46,540 bases of DNA from Bacteroidota bacterium (lineage in GTDB: Bacteria; Bacteroidota; Bacteroidia; Chitinophagales; Chitinophagaceae): contig JAEZLJ010000113.1 in the NCBI GenBank assembly GCA_023415275.1, positions 1 to 46,540 on the forward strand, read 5' to 3'. The position numbers and the translations under genes are program-made. Positions 34,004 to 42,975 of the stretch are shown in pieces; the first letter of the stretch is position 1, and each line of letters begins with the position of its first letter. The notes under the pieces were generated by a model. That model was not told the origin of the DNA, searched no databases, and saw nothing but the letters and a program-made list of their open reading frames with translations.

Positions 34004-35352
34004 TCTTTTCAACTCTGATCTTTAGCCATAGCATCACTCCAAGACTGGAATATATTGCTGCTTTTCTTTCAAGGTATTATAGTACGGTATTTAAACTGAC
34101 CTCCGATGAGGCTCGCTATCTATCATCTGACTGTTCGTGTAAAATCAATTATAGCTATCATCCTATATGTAAAGGCGAGATATGGATGCATTCACATGCT
34201 TTACTTTCTGAGTCGGCCATTCATCCTGTCAAACTAGAACTCTTTGATCACATTCCTTTCTCCGGTGCATCGAGAAACTATAAGGCTTTCTTCAAAACAG
34301 AAGGAGATACCGGCTTTGATCTCTTTGCTGCCATATTCTTTTTGATCACCAGGTACGAAGAATATTTACCGCATAAAAAAGATGCTTATGGCAGGTATGC
34401 CCATGAAAATTCTTTTGCTTATAAAGGTGAATTCCTGTCTGAGCCTTTAATAAATACATGGCTTGAAGATTTCAGGGTTTTGCTGGCAGAAAGAGATCCC
34501 GTGTTCAACACTACAGTGCCCTCCTTTTCTTTCGTCCCCACCTATGATATTGACATGGCCTGGAGCTATCTTCATAAAGGATTTAAAAGAAATGGCGGCG
34601 CCTTCTTACTGTCATTGGTTAAAGGACAGTGGCGTTCAGTATCTGAAAGGTCAAAGGTGCTCAGGCAAAAACAGTTGGATCCTTATGATGCTTATGAATG
34701 GATGGATGATTTACATCGCCGTTATCAACTTAACCCTGTTTATTTCTTTCTAGTGGCGCACCAGGCAGGCAAATACGACAAAAATATTTCATTGGATAAT
34801 CCTGCATTTAAAGCTCTCGTGCATTCCATTGCCGACAGGTATCAAACAGGATTGCATCCCTCCTGGCATAGCGGGGATGTACCACATTGGTTGATCAGGG
34901 AAAAGGAGTGGCTGGAACAAACTACAGAAAAAACCATCAACTCTTCCCGGCAACACTATATCCGTTTTGAAATGCCCACCACTTACCGGCACCTGGTTGT
35001 AACGGGTATTGAAAATGATTACTCAATGGGATATGGCTCAATCAACGGCTTCAGGGCTTCCATTGCTTCTTCCTATTACTGGTATGACCTCAGGAATGAA
35101 GCCTCTACTTCTCTACTAATCCATCCTTTCTGTTTTATGGATGCCAATTCATATTACGAGCAAAAGCAAACACCGGAACAAACTGCCACGGAGCTTACCA
35201 AATATTTCCAGGCCATACAAGCCGTACATGGAACTATGATCACCATCTGGCACAACAGCTTTTTGGGTACAGCCCAAACCTTCAATGGATGGCGTGAGGT
35301 GTACCAGCAGTTCATAGAAAATATGCACGCAGAAATTACCTCAGCTTCATAA
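34000..35352 (+). CDS. Polysaccharide deacetylase family protein (DUF7033 N-terminal region)
   Basis: A 450-residue protein without an obvious signal peptide. The N-terminal part (about 1-170, with LITRYEEYLPHKKDAYGRYA) matches what I recall as DUF7033. The C-terminal half resembles a NodB-type deacetylase: FVPTYDIDMAW (Asp183, Asp185) could be the metal motif, GLHPSWHSGD (His286, His290) the HxxxH motif. Later segments YRHLVVTGIENDYSMGY and HPFCFMDANSYY fit the fold. It would remove acetyl groups from a glycan, target unknown. It overlaps lutB by 4 bp (ATGA), and its end overlaps the convergent DMT gene by 17 bp. Confidence 0.75.
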   Translation: MIFSTLIFSHSITPRLEYIAAFLSRYYSTVFKLTSDEARYLSSDCSCKINYSYHPICKGEIWMHSHALLSESAIHPVKLELFDHIPFSGASRNYKAFFKTEGDTGFDLFAAIFFLITRYEEYLPHKKDAYGRYAHENSFAYKGEFLSEPLINTWLEDFRVLLAERDPVFNTTVPSFSFVPTYDIDMAWSYLHKGFKRNGGAFLLSLVKGQWRSVSERSKVLRQKQLDPYDAYEWMDDLHRRYQLNPVYFFLVAHQAGKYDKNISLDNPAFKALVHSIADRYQTGLHPSWHSGDVPHWLIREKEWLEQTTEKTINSSRQHYIRFEMPTTYRHLVVTGIENDYSMGYGSINGFRASIASSYYWYDLRNEASTSLLIHPFCFMDANSYYEQKQTPEQTATELTKYFQAIQAVHGTMITIWHNSFLGTAQTFNGWREVYQQFIENMHAEITSAS

Positions 35353-36325
35353 TGGAGCGATTCACAAGGTACACACCGTATAAGGTTACCAATACACCTG
35401 CAATAATAAAGGATGTCAGCATCTCACCAAAAAGTAACCATCCTAATAATACCGCCACAATAGGATTGATATAGGCATAAATGGATACCTGCTCCGTAGG
35501 CAGGTTTTGTAAGGCATATAGATAGGCAATAAACGAAATGATAGAACCAAAGATCACCAGGTACGTAATGCCTGCCCATGATTGCCATGGGATCTTATCA
35601 TAAGGAAGGGCATCATGGGAAAGATGGGAAACCCCAATTAATGCAATGCCCGAAATGAACATCTGCAGGCCCAGGCCAAAATAGGGATTGAAAACCGCTG
35701 CATGCTTCTTGGTATAAAGCGTGCCAAATGCCCATGACCAGGTGGCGGCTACAGAAAGAAAAATGCCGAACCTGAAGTCTGCTATAAAAAAGTCATTAAG
35801 ATGTTCATAGAAGATGATACATATGCCGGCAAATCCTATCAACAAGCCTAATATGGTTTTCCTTTTTAATTGGCTATTAGCGGCAAAAAGTCCAATGATC
35901 ACCAACCAAAGTGGGAAGATGGCGCCAATAATAGATCCAAGGCCTGCAGAAATAAACTTCACACCCCAGGTAGAAAGCCCATTGCTCAACGTGAAGTTGA
36001 GAAACCCCAGCACAATAATGGTTCTCCATTCCCTTGCTTTCGGAAATGGAACTCGCTTCCATAAAAAGAATAGTATATAGCATGTGCCACCAAAGAACTG
36101 TCGCATGCCTGCCATCTGCAAAGCAGGCATATGCCGCACAGCTTCCTTGGAAGCCACCCAGGTGGTTCCCCAGAAAAAGCAAACCAGGGCTAATGCTATA
36201 AATGCCTTTCCCTTGGTGCCATGCTTCCTGAAATTGAATGGGTTCAGGTAATTGATATAAGGTACTGTCACATTTCCCTTCTGCCCGGGATCAGAAGAAG
36301 GTAAATGAGGTTCCTTTGTATTCAT
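35336..36325 (-). CDS. EamA/DMT superfamily permease
   Basis: A 329-residue inner-membrane protein with ten predicted helices in two EamA halves: first half from FIALALVCFFWGTTWVASKE, second from GIFLSVAATWSWAFGTLYTK to YINPIVAVLLGWLLFGE (a typical EamA end). Probably exports metabolites or amino acids; substrate cannot be told. The N-terminal 35 residues are soluble and atypical, so the annotated ATG 36325 may be right only if this extension is real; no internal ATG lies before the first helix. Convergent with the deacetylase, overlapping by 17 bp. Confidence 0.88.
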   Translation of the reverse strand: MNTKEPHLPSSDPGQKGNVTVPYINYLNPFNFRKHGTKGKAFIALALVCFFWGTTWVASKEAVRHMPALQMAGMRQFFGGTCYILFFLWKRVPFPKAREWRTIIVLGFLNFTLSNGLSTWGVKFISAGLGSIIGAIFPLWLVIIGLFAANSQLKRKTILGLLIGFAGICIIFYEHLNDFFIADFRFGIFLSVAATWSWAFGTLYTKKHAAVFNPYFGLGLQMFISGIALIGVSHLSHDALPYDKIPWQSWAGITYLVIFGSIISFIAYLYALQNLPTEQVSIYAYINPIVAVLLGWLLFGEMLTSFIIAGVLVTLYGVYLVNRSIMKLR

Positions 36326-36425
36326 GTATGCTAGGTGGCGCCTGTTGGTAACGCTTTTTAAAGAGTAACTATTATTGTTTGGTTGATGGGCAGGATTTAT
36401 ATCTATTGTCTTTTAAAAACAATCA

Positions 36426-37934
36426 TCAATGCCTGAAATGCCTCATACCGGTCATCACCATGGCCAGGTTGTTGGCCTTGCAATATTCAATGCTGTCCTT
36501 ATCTCGTATAGATCCTCCCGGCTGGATAAATGCTGTGATCCCTGCTTCATGGCCCAATTGCACACAATCATTGAAGGGGAAAAAAGCATCACTGGCCATT
36601 ACCGCACCATCCAGGTTAAAATGAAATTGCCTGGCTTTTTCCACAGCATGACGTAAGGCGTCAATACGGCTGGTTTGTCCGCAACCCTTTCCAACCAATT
36701 GTTTATTTTTCACCAGGGCAATAGCATTCGATTTTAAATGCTTGCATACAAGGTTGGCAAAAACAAGATCTTCTTTTTCTGCCTCAGTAGAAGTACGTCC
36801 TCCTGCTTCTTCCCACTTTTCAAAATTGCCACGGTCCTTATCCTGCTGCAAGGTGCCATTCACTGCATTCTTATAAATATTTTGAGTGGTATTTGTATTT
36901 TTTAAGGTCAGTAGTATCCTGTTCTTTTTCGATTTCAGTTTATCAAGGGCATCTGCACTAAAGGAAGGCGCTAACAATACTTCAAAGAATATTTCACTGA
37001 TGGCATCAGCCGTAGTAGCGTCAATCTCTCTGTTGCAAACCAGCACACCGCCAAAAGCACTTTCAGGATCGCCGGCCAGCGCATCCTTCCACGAGTCAAA
37101 AACATTGTTCCGGGCAGCTATGCCACATACATTGGTATGCTTGATGATAGCAAATGTTGTTTGCTCAAATTCCCTGATCAGTTCAATAGCTGCATCTATA
37201 TCCACCAGGTTGTTGTAAGATATTTCCTTGCCGTGCAACTGGTCAAAGCAAGCTGTAAGGTCGCCAAAGAAAACTGCCTTTTGATGGGGATTTTCTCCAT
37301 AGCGGAGAGGACTTTGCTGACCACTGCCCAAAACATGCAATGGAGCATCAGGATGGAAATAATTATGAATGGCAATATCATAATCAGCTACGATGCTGAA
37401 TGCCCTCGCAGCAAAACTACGGCGTTGATCAAGCCTTGTTTCACCGTTCTGTTGCTGCAATATGTCAATCAATTGCTGATAATCATCCTTGGATGCCAGT
37501 ACTGTTACATCACTAAAGTTCTTGGCAGCTGCCCGTATCATGCTGGGGCCCCCAATGTCTATCTTTTCAATGATCAGTTTTTCCTCATTGGTTTGTGCCA
37601 CTGTTTCCTGGAAAGGATACAGGTCCACGATCACCAGGTCAATAACAGGAATATTAAACTGTTTCATCTCCTCAAGGTCAGTTTCATTATCCCTGCGTCC
37701 CAGTATACCTCCAAAAACCGAGGGGTGCAATGTTTTCACCCTTCCCCCTAATATGGATGGATAAGTGGTTAGCTCTTCAACAGGTACCACACCAATGCCC
37801 AGGTTTTGTATAAAATTCTGTGTGCCCCCGGTGGAGTAAATGGTTACACCTTGGTTGTGCAGTTCCTTTACCAGTGGTTCCAGGCCTTCTTTATAAAAAA
37901 CAGAGATCAGTGCAGATGAAATTTTCTTGTTCAT
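36426..37934 (-). CDS. purH: Bifunctional AICAR formyltransferase/IMP cyclohydrolase PurH
   Basis: A 502-residue enzyme for the last two steps of IMP synthesis. The N-terminal MGS/IMP cyclohydrolase domain (about 1-195) has YSTGGTQNFI and GGRVKTLHPSVFGGIL. The C-terminal AICAR transformylase domain contains YGENPHQKA, AIIKHTNVCGIA (the Lys-His catalytic pair), GDPESAFGG and FFPFNDCVQLGHEAGITAFIQPGG. Length is normal. ATG start at 37934. A complete TTG-N19-TACCTTTG promoter lies upstream, the best in the window. No purine operon partner is adjacent. Confidence 0.96.
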   Translation of the reverse strand: MNKKISSALISVFYKEGLEPLVKELHNQGVTIYSTGGTQNFIQNLGIGVVPVEELTTYPSILGGRVKTLHPSVFGGILGRRDNETDLEEMKQFNIPVIDLVIVDLYPFQETVAQTNEEKLIIEKIDIGGPSMIRAAAKNFSDVTVLASKDDYQQLIDILQQQNGETRLDQRRSFAARAFSIVADYDIAIHNYFHPDAPLHVLGSGQQSPLRYGENPHQKAVFFGDLTACFDQLHGKEISYNNLVDIDAAIELIREFEQTTFAIIKHTNVCGIAARNNVFDSWKDALAGDPESAFGGVLVCNREIDATTADAISEIFFEVLLAPSFSADALDKLKSKKNRILLTLKNTNTTQNIYKNAVNGTLQQDKDRGNFEKWEEAGGRTSTEAEKEDLVFANLVCKHLKSNAIALVKNKQLVGKGCGQTSRIDALRHAVEKARQFHFNLDGAVMASDAFFPFNDCVQLGHEAGITAFIQPGGSIRDKDSIEYCKANNLAMVMTGMRHFRH

Positions 37935-37979
37935 GGAAAATGATTGAGCTATTCAGGATTCTTAAAATATAAGAAGCCG

Positions 37980-38009
37980 CAAAGGTACTCCACAGCATTT
38001 TTACCACAA
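37980..38009 (-). promoter_or_regulatory. purH promoter, TTG-N19-TACCTTTG
   Basis: On the minus strand TTG (38009-38007) is followed by exactly 19 nt and TACCTTTG (37987-37980), matching both halves of the Bacteroidota consensus. The start of transcription should be near 37975, leaving a leader of about 40 nt. Confidence 0.72.
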
Positions 38010-38095
38010 AAGCAGGAAATGTACAATGGTGGATAACTAAACTTTCCGCTTTATGAAACAGTATTATGGCATCACCCTGTTATCATTGTGAAGAT

Positions 38096-40162
38096 TTATA
38101 ATTCCATTACAAAGGCTCCCTTTTCTTTTACATTATAACAGGGTATTTGCAGTGAATCACAATCATGTTGCCACAGCCTGGCTTTCCAATCTGGAACTGA
38201 TCCGTCAATAACCACCTGGCGTGGAAGAGACTTTGATTTGATTTCTGAAAAATAAAATAGGGGGTTCTTGGAAAGGATTAAGAGGTCAATATTTGCCAGT
38301 TGCGGAAAGATGGCAGGCATTTGCCCGTCCATGATGAATATGTGTTTCCCCTGGACCTCCAGGTTCTTAACTGTTAATGGTGTTTTCTGTTCCCAGCTCA
38401 CTCTTTGCTGCACCCTGGAAGGCTGCAAATGAAAGTTCCTGTTGAAATCATCATGCAACAGCAGTGTGTCTCCTATAAAGTTATAATGCCTTCCTTCAAT
38501 GATATCTATTGCCTGGAGCTTTGGAACATTATATACTATAAGCCTTTTTTGCTGACTTGCCTGGATAAAGGAAAGGGACCTTAAACCATAGAAGAGTATA
38601 AAACTAAAAACAGCTGTATGCAACAGCATTCTTTTCCTGTTGAGCAACCAGTAACAAGTGCTGACTATAAAGATGGCCAAAAGCATTGCCTGCAGGGGAG
38701 TGATCGACAAGCCATTCCACAAAGCAAAAGGCATATCATTCCATTGTTCAATATAACTGTTCATCCGGTAAATGAGTAAATGCAACAGTTTTCCTGTAGC
38801 CAGTGCCAGGGGTTCTATAAAATAGATAGCACATAAAAATATCTCTCCAAGCAGGATGATACTGGAAAGGGGCACAGCCACAATATTGGTAAACAGGAAT
38901 AGTAAGGGCAATTGATGAAAATGGTAGATACTAACAGGAAGGGTAAGCAACTGGGCAGCCAGGGTCACAGCAACCAGTTTCCAGAAAAAGTCAATGCCTT
39001 TATTCCCAAAGTAAAACCAGTTATATATAGGCTTGTAAAAAGCAGAGATACTCAACAAAGCAGCATAGGAAAGCTGGAAGCCGGCATCCCATAGCCAGAA
39101 AGGATTATAACAAAGTAATACAAAAGCAGAAAGGGCCAGGTTATTATACATCTTGCTGCGCCTGGAAATGATCTCTCCCACTGCAAGGAAGGAGAACATG
39201 ACCACTGATCGCATCACGGAAGGTTGTGCTCCCGAAAGAATGCTAAAGAGCCATAGTGAAGAAAGTATGATAAGAAGCCGTAGCCATCTGGACCCTTTGT
39301 TTTTTGCCAGTGGCCGGGTTAGCCATAGCAGTAGCCAATAGATCAATCCCAGGTGCAAACCAGAAATGGCAATGATATGAACCACACCAGTATTAGTATA
39401 TGATTGCACAAGTGCTTTGTCAAGGTCATTTTTATACCCTATCAACAACGCAGAAGCAAGACCTTGTTCTTTCTCACCTCTGATGTATTTTTTCAGGACC
39501 TGTACTATCCATTCCCTGCTCTTGTAGATAAAGGTTTCAAACTCCGAAGGAGATTGATTGACTAAAACCAAATCACGGTTTGTAACATATGCCTGGTGTG
39601 TAATACCCTGGAAAAGGCAATATCTTTTATAGTCAAAGCTTCCCGGGTTACCGGTATTCTTTATTTCCTGCAATCGGTTTTTCAATACGATCTGTGAACC
39701 AAAACTCAGGCTCTGAATGGTACTGTCCTTTGCAAAATACAAAATCACTTTTCCCCGGCTTTCCTCCCAGTTTGTATTCTTTACAGCCTTGATAGTGCCC
39801 AATGCTTTAAAAGAATTAGGTTTCTCCTGCAAGGGTTCGTCCAGGGTTACCAGAGCATAGGAGGGGTTTTGTACATGGCCAAACCAATCACTGTCATGGC
39901 GTATATCTTTTAAAAATACCAGCAGGCAGCCCGAAAAGGCAATCAGCAGATTAATAGCTAACCCATTGATGGAATAAAGCCTGAATCGCTCTTTAAGTTG
40001 TAAAATGGAAAATATGCCTGCCGCCACTAAGCAAAACACCAGGCCTGTTAATAACACAACTAATTGTAGGCCTGCATACCATTGAATGAGAATACCTGTC
40101 ACCAATGGAATGAGTAGCCGTACAAATGGGGCTTCTTTCCATGCAGGTATTCTTGGTGGCAT
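38096..40162 (-). CDS. comEC: ComEC/Rec2-type DNA-uptake channel protein
   Basis: A 688-residue polytopic membrane protein. N-terminal hydrophobic segments and an OB-like domain (DUF4131, about 90-200) precede the competence core: NTGVVHIIAISGLHLGLIYW, GAQPSVMRSVVMF, LALSAFVLLCYNPFWLWDAG. In competent bacteria ComEC moves single-stranded DNA across the inner membrane. The C-terminal 150 residues occupy the place of the metallo-beta-lactamase domain but lack its HxHxDH motif. ATG start at 40162. It follows the MFS gene by 23 bp and may be co-transcribed with it. comF is elsewhere in this window. Family clear; competence of the organism unproven. Confidence 0.9.
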   Translation of the reverse strand: MPPRIPAWKEAPFVRLLIPLVTGILIQWYAGLQLVVLLTGLVFCLVAAGIFSILQLKERFRLYSINGLAINLLIAFSGCLLVFLKDIRHDSDWFGHVQNPSYALVTLDEPLQEKPNSFKALGTIKAVKNTNWEESRGKVILYFAKDSTIQSLSFGSQIVLKNRLQEIKNTGNPGSFDYKRYCLFQGITHQAYVTNRDLVLVNQSPSEFETFIYKSREWIVQVLKKYIRGEKEQGLASALLIGYKNDLDKALVQSYTNTGVVHIIAISGLHLGLIYWLLLWLTRPLAKNKGSRWLRLLIILSSLWLFSILSGAQPSVMRSVVMFSFLAVGEIISRRSKMYNNLALSAFVLLCYNPFWLWDAGFQLSYAALLSISAFYKPIYNWFYFGNKGIDFFWKLVAVTLAAQLLTLPVSIYHFHQLPLLFLFTNIVAVPLSSIILLGEIFLCAIYFIEPLALATGKLLHLLIYRMNSYIEQWNDMPFALWNGLSITPLQAMLLAIFIVSTCYWLLNRKRMLLHTAVFSFILFYGLRSLSFIQASQQKRLIVYNVPKLQAIDIIEGRHYNFIGDTLLLHDDFNRNFHLQPSRVQQRVSWEQKTPLTVKNLEVQGKHIFIMDGQMPAIFPQLANIDLLILSKNPLFYFSEIKSKSLPRQVVIDGSVPDWKARLWQHDCDSLQIPCYNVKEKGAFVMEL

Positions 40163-40185
40163 GCTGAAAGATAAAATGCCTCCGC

Positions 40186-41358
40186 TTATTTATCAATCCT
40201 TTTTTGAGTATTTATAAGTAAATAGATCAGTGATACAATGCCAGCTGCCGCAGTGGCCATGAAGGTTAACCGGCTTCCAAAACCAGTCCAGAGAGCTCCT
40301 GCAATGATGCTGGCCAATAAAGTACAGATGCTTTCACAGGAAGTATAAAAACCCACCGCCGTAGCCGTATTGGCATAATGGGCCGTGTTGGTGATCCAGG
40401 CCTTGGCTATGCCTTCCGTTGCAGCCGCATATATCCCATACAAAACAAAGGCGGCACCAATCACCCAAACAGAATTGGTGATCCCAAATAAATAATAGAC
40501 CAGCGCAAATACAGCTAATCCGGACAGCAATACCTGCCTGATCCCGATCCTGTCGGCCAATATCCCCAGCGGAAATGAAGCAAAGGCATATACCAGGTTA
40601 TAAAGTATATACGCACCAATGGTCAATTGATCACTGCCAGTAACTTCCCTTGTCTTTAGAAGCAGGAAAATATCAGAGCTGTTGAACAGGGCCAGGAATA
40701 ATAGGCCTATGGTCAGTTTTTTAAAACCCGGCGAGGCGATCTTCCAATAGCTGAAAAAAGAAAAGAAATTTCCTTTTTTCAGGGTAGAGGAGGGCTGAGG
40801 TGTTTCTTTTACCAGGAAAACTAGTAAAACAGAGATCAAACCCGGCAAGAAAGCCACCAGGAAGATAAAATTATAATGATGCGGATAAAAATACAGCAAC
40901 ACCAGGGCAATGACAGGACCAATAGCTGCTCCCAGGGTGTCCATCCCCCGGTGAAAGCCAAAGACCCTGGCCTTGGTTTCGGGTGTGGCATTTTGCGAGA
41001 GCAAAGCATCCCTGGCAGCGGTTCTTAAGCCTTTTCCCAGCCTGTCCACTGTCCTTGCCAGGAAAATCCAGATCGGCCAGGTGAAGGCTGCCATCATAGG
41101 CTTGGAAATGGCGCTCAGAAAGTAACCACCCTTTATATATGGAATGCGCAACCCCTTTTGATCGCTTTGCTTTCCAAAATACCCCTTGCTGATGCCGGCT
41201 GTAAAATTGGCCACCCCTTCCAGGATGCCTATCAATAATACAGAAAACCCGATCTCTTTCAGGTACACAGGTATCACGGGATACAGCATTTCACTGGCTA
41301 CATCTGCAAAAAGACTTACCAGCGAAAGGATCAAAACCGTCCTGTTGATCACTTTCAT
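40186..41358 (-). CDS. Major facilitator superfamily transporter
   Basis: A 390-residue permease with about 12 helices. The first helix pair (LILSLVSLFADVASEMLYPV, VLLIGILEGVANFTAGISKG) is followed by GYFGKQSDQKGLR and RTVDRLGKGLRTAARDALL, a conserved cytoplasmic segment in this MFS group, and GFHRGMDTLGAAIGPV. ASFPLGILADRIG starts the second half. Substrate unknown; drug or metabolite efflux is plausible. I start at ATG 41358; an in-frame TTG one codon earlier is less likely. It precedes comEC by 23 bp and is divergent from mreB, with 510 bp between. Confidence 0.87.
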   Translation of the reverse strand: MKVINRTVLILSLVSLFADVASEMLYPVIPVYLKEIGFSVLLIGILEGVANFTAGISKGYFGKQSDQKGLRIPYIKGGYFLSAISKPMMAAFTWPIWIFLARTVDRLGKGLRTAARDALLSQNATPETKARVFGFHRGMDTLGAAIGPVIALVLLYFYPHHYNFIFLVAFLPGLISVLLVFLVKETPQPSSTLKKGNFFSFFSYWKIASPGFKKLTIGLLFLALFNSSDIFLLLKTREVTGSDQLTIGAYILYNLVYAFASFPLGILADRIGIRQVLLSGLAVFALVYYLFGITNSVWVIGAAFVLYGIYAAATEGIAKAWITNTAHYANTATAVGFYTSCESICTLLASIIAGALWTGFGSRLTFMATAAAGIVSLIYLLINTQKRIDK

Positions 41359-41494
41359 CAATCAAAAGTAGCCGCTACCTACCAAAAATGTGCTTCGGTC
41401 AGCATATTGCTTTTTGCTAAACCAAAGCAACAGCTTTGTTTCCTTGCCGGGTTATCAACCTAGGTTCAACTACCAGTCTTCTCTATGGCTGCTT

Positions 41495-41583
41495 CCTATC
41501 TACTACCTATTTAAGCCCAGGATACTCCGTGCTGGCACGGAGTATCCTGGGCTTTGCTATACTGGAGCCAGGGAGTAGATAGG
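41495..41583. repeat. Nested inverted repeat with perfect 20-bp inner arms
   Basis: Inner arms 41513-41532 and 41535-41554 are perfectly complementary over 20 bp with a 2-bp centre. Outer arms 41495-41507 (CCTATCTACTACC) and 41571-41583 (GGGAGTAGATAGG) match at 12 of 13 positions. Both flanking genes point away, so this is not an ordinary terminator. Confidence 0.85.
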
Positions 41584-41795
41584 GAGGAGATCCGTAGCAG
41601 GTAGTTTGGAAATAACTAATTGTAAGTAAAATTGACCGGATGAAACTCAAAAGACACTGGGATAAAGAAGCTGGGTTTATGCACCAATAAATATTACCAC
41701 TTCATGAACAATTAACCACGGGTAAAAACGTTGCGGGCATATTTGCTCGTAATTAATTGATATTCTATAAAAAAATGTGCTTCCAGCGCTGCTTT

Positions 41796-41831
41796 TAACT
41801 TTGACATTTCAATTTATTTCTCACAACTTTG
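41796..41831 (+). promoter_or_regulatory. mreB: mreB promoter region, two candidate -7 elements
   Basis: TAACTTTG (41796-41803) is an exact TAnnTTTG. CAACTTTG (41824-41831) has one mismatch but lies exactly 20 nt after a TTG (41801-41803). Either would give a leader of roughly 30-60 nt to ATG 41869. Confidence 0.5.
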
Positions 41832-41868
41832 CACACAACCTTCAAAACATTAAATCCAATACAGAAGC

Positions 41869-42894
41869 ATGGGACTTTTTAATTGGTTCACGCAAGAAAT
41901 AGCAATAGACCTAGGAACAGCCAATACCCTGATTATTCATAACGATGAAGTGGTAGTAAACGAGCCTTCCATTGTAGCGCTGAACCGGAATAACCCGAAA
42001 GAAGTCTTGGCCGTTGGAAAACGAGCCTTGATGATGCATGAAAAAACCCACGAAAGCATTAAGACCATTCGCCCCCTGAAAGATGGTGTGATCGCTGATT
42101 TTAACGCGGCCGAGTTGATGCTGCGCGAGATGATCAAGCTGGTTTACCCCAAAAAGCCATTATTTCCCCCAAGCTGGCGTATGATGATCTGTATTCCCTC
42201 TTCCATCACGGAAGTGGAAAAACGGGCTGTAAGGGACAGTGCGGAACAGGCCGGCGCCAAAGAGGTGTACCTGATCCACGAGCCCATGGCTGCTGCCCTG
42301 GGTATTGGTATAGACGTGGAAGAACCTGTGGGTAATATGATCATTGACATTGGTGGAGGTACTACAGGTATCACGGTGATTGCCCTGGCGGGTATTGTTT
42401 GCGATCAATCTATTCGTATTGCCGGTGATGAATTCACGGCCGATATTATGGAGGCACTGCGCAGGTACCATAGCCTGTTAATAGGTGAAAGAACTGCAGA
42501 ACAGATCAAAATACAGATAGGTGCCGCCATGAAGGACCTGGATAATCCTCCTGATGATATTCCTGTAAACGGACGTGACCTGGTAACGGGTATCCCTAAG
42601 CAGATCATGGTAAGCTACCAGGAAATTGCCGAAGCATTGGACAAAAGCATCTTCAAAATAGAAGAAGCCGTATTAAAGGCCCTGGAGCAGACTCCCCCTG
42701 AACTGGCTGCTGATATCTACCGCCGCGGATTGTACATTACCGGTGGTGGTGCCCTGTTAAAGGGTTTGGATAAACGTCTGAGCCAGAAAATAAAACTGCC
42801 GGTGCATGTGGCCGATGACCCGCTGAAAAGTGTGGTACGCGGTACAGGGTTAGCTTTAAAGAATTACGATCGTTATCCCTTTGTCATGAGATAA
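41869..42894 (+). CDS. mreB: Rod shape-determining protein MreB
   Basis: A 341-residue bacterial actin. EIAIDLGTANTLIIHND is the phosphate-1 loop; RPLKDGVIADFNAAELMLRE, IHEPMAAALGIGIDVEEP, MIIDIGGGTTGITVIALAGI (phosphate-2) and YITGGGALLKGLDKRLSQK (adenosine) follow. It polymerises on the inner membrane and directs lateral wall synthesis. ATG start at 41869 and normal length. First gene of mreB-mreC-mreD-mrdA; presence of the cluster suggests a rod-shaped or elongating cell. Confidence 0.97.
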   Translation: MGLFNWFTQEIAIDLGTANTLIIHNDEVVVNEPSIVALNRNNPKEVLAVGKRALMMHEKTHESIKTIRPLKDGVIADFNAAELMLREMIKLVYPKKPLFPPSWRMMICIPSSITEVEKRAVRDSAEQAGAKEVYLIHEPMAAALGIGIDVEEPVGNMIIDIGGGTTGITVIALAGIVCDQSIRIAGDEFTADIMEALRRYHSLLIGERTAEQIKIQIGAAMKDLDNPPDDIPVNGRDLVTGIPKQIMVSYQEIAEALDKSIFKIEEAVLKALEQTPPELAADIYRRGLYITGGGALLKGLDKRLSQKIKLPVHVADDPLKSVVRGTGLALKNYDRYPFVMR

Positions 42895-42975
42895 TCTAAT
42901 GAAGCACTAAGACGTTTTGTTCCTGCGTTCAATATGTGGGTCGGATGTCTTTAAAAATCCTGAATTCTATAGCCA

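Larger units (their letters stand above)
41359..41868. other. Divergent MFS/mreB intergenic region
   Basis: About 510 bp with no gene-length frame. It contains the nested inverted repeat at 41495-41583 and the mreB promoter region (41796-41831). The rest is AT-rich and shows nothing I can name. Confidence 0.6.

Noticed and set aside
37137..37751. 204-codon open frame on the plus strand
   Set aside because: Antisense to purH, which is unambiguous; no domain visible.
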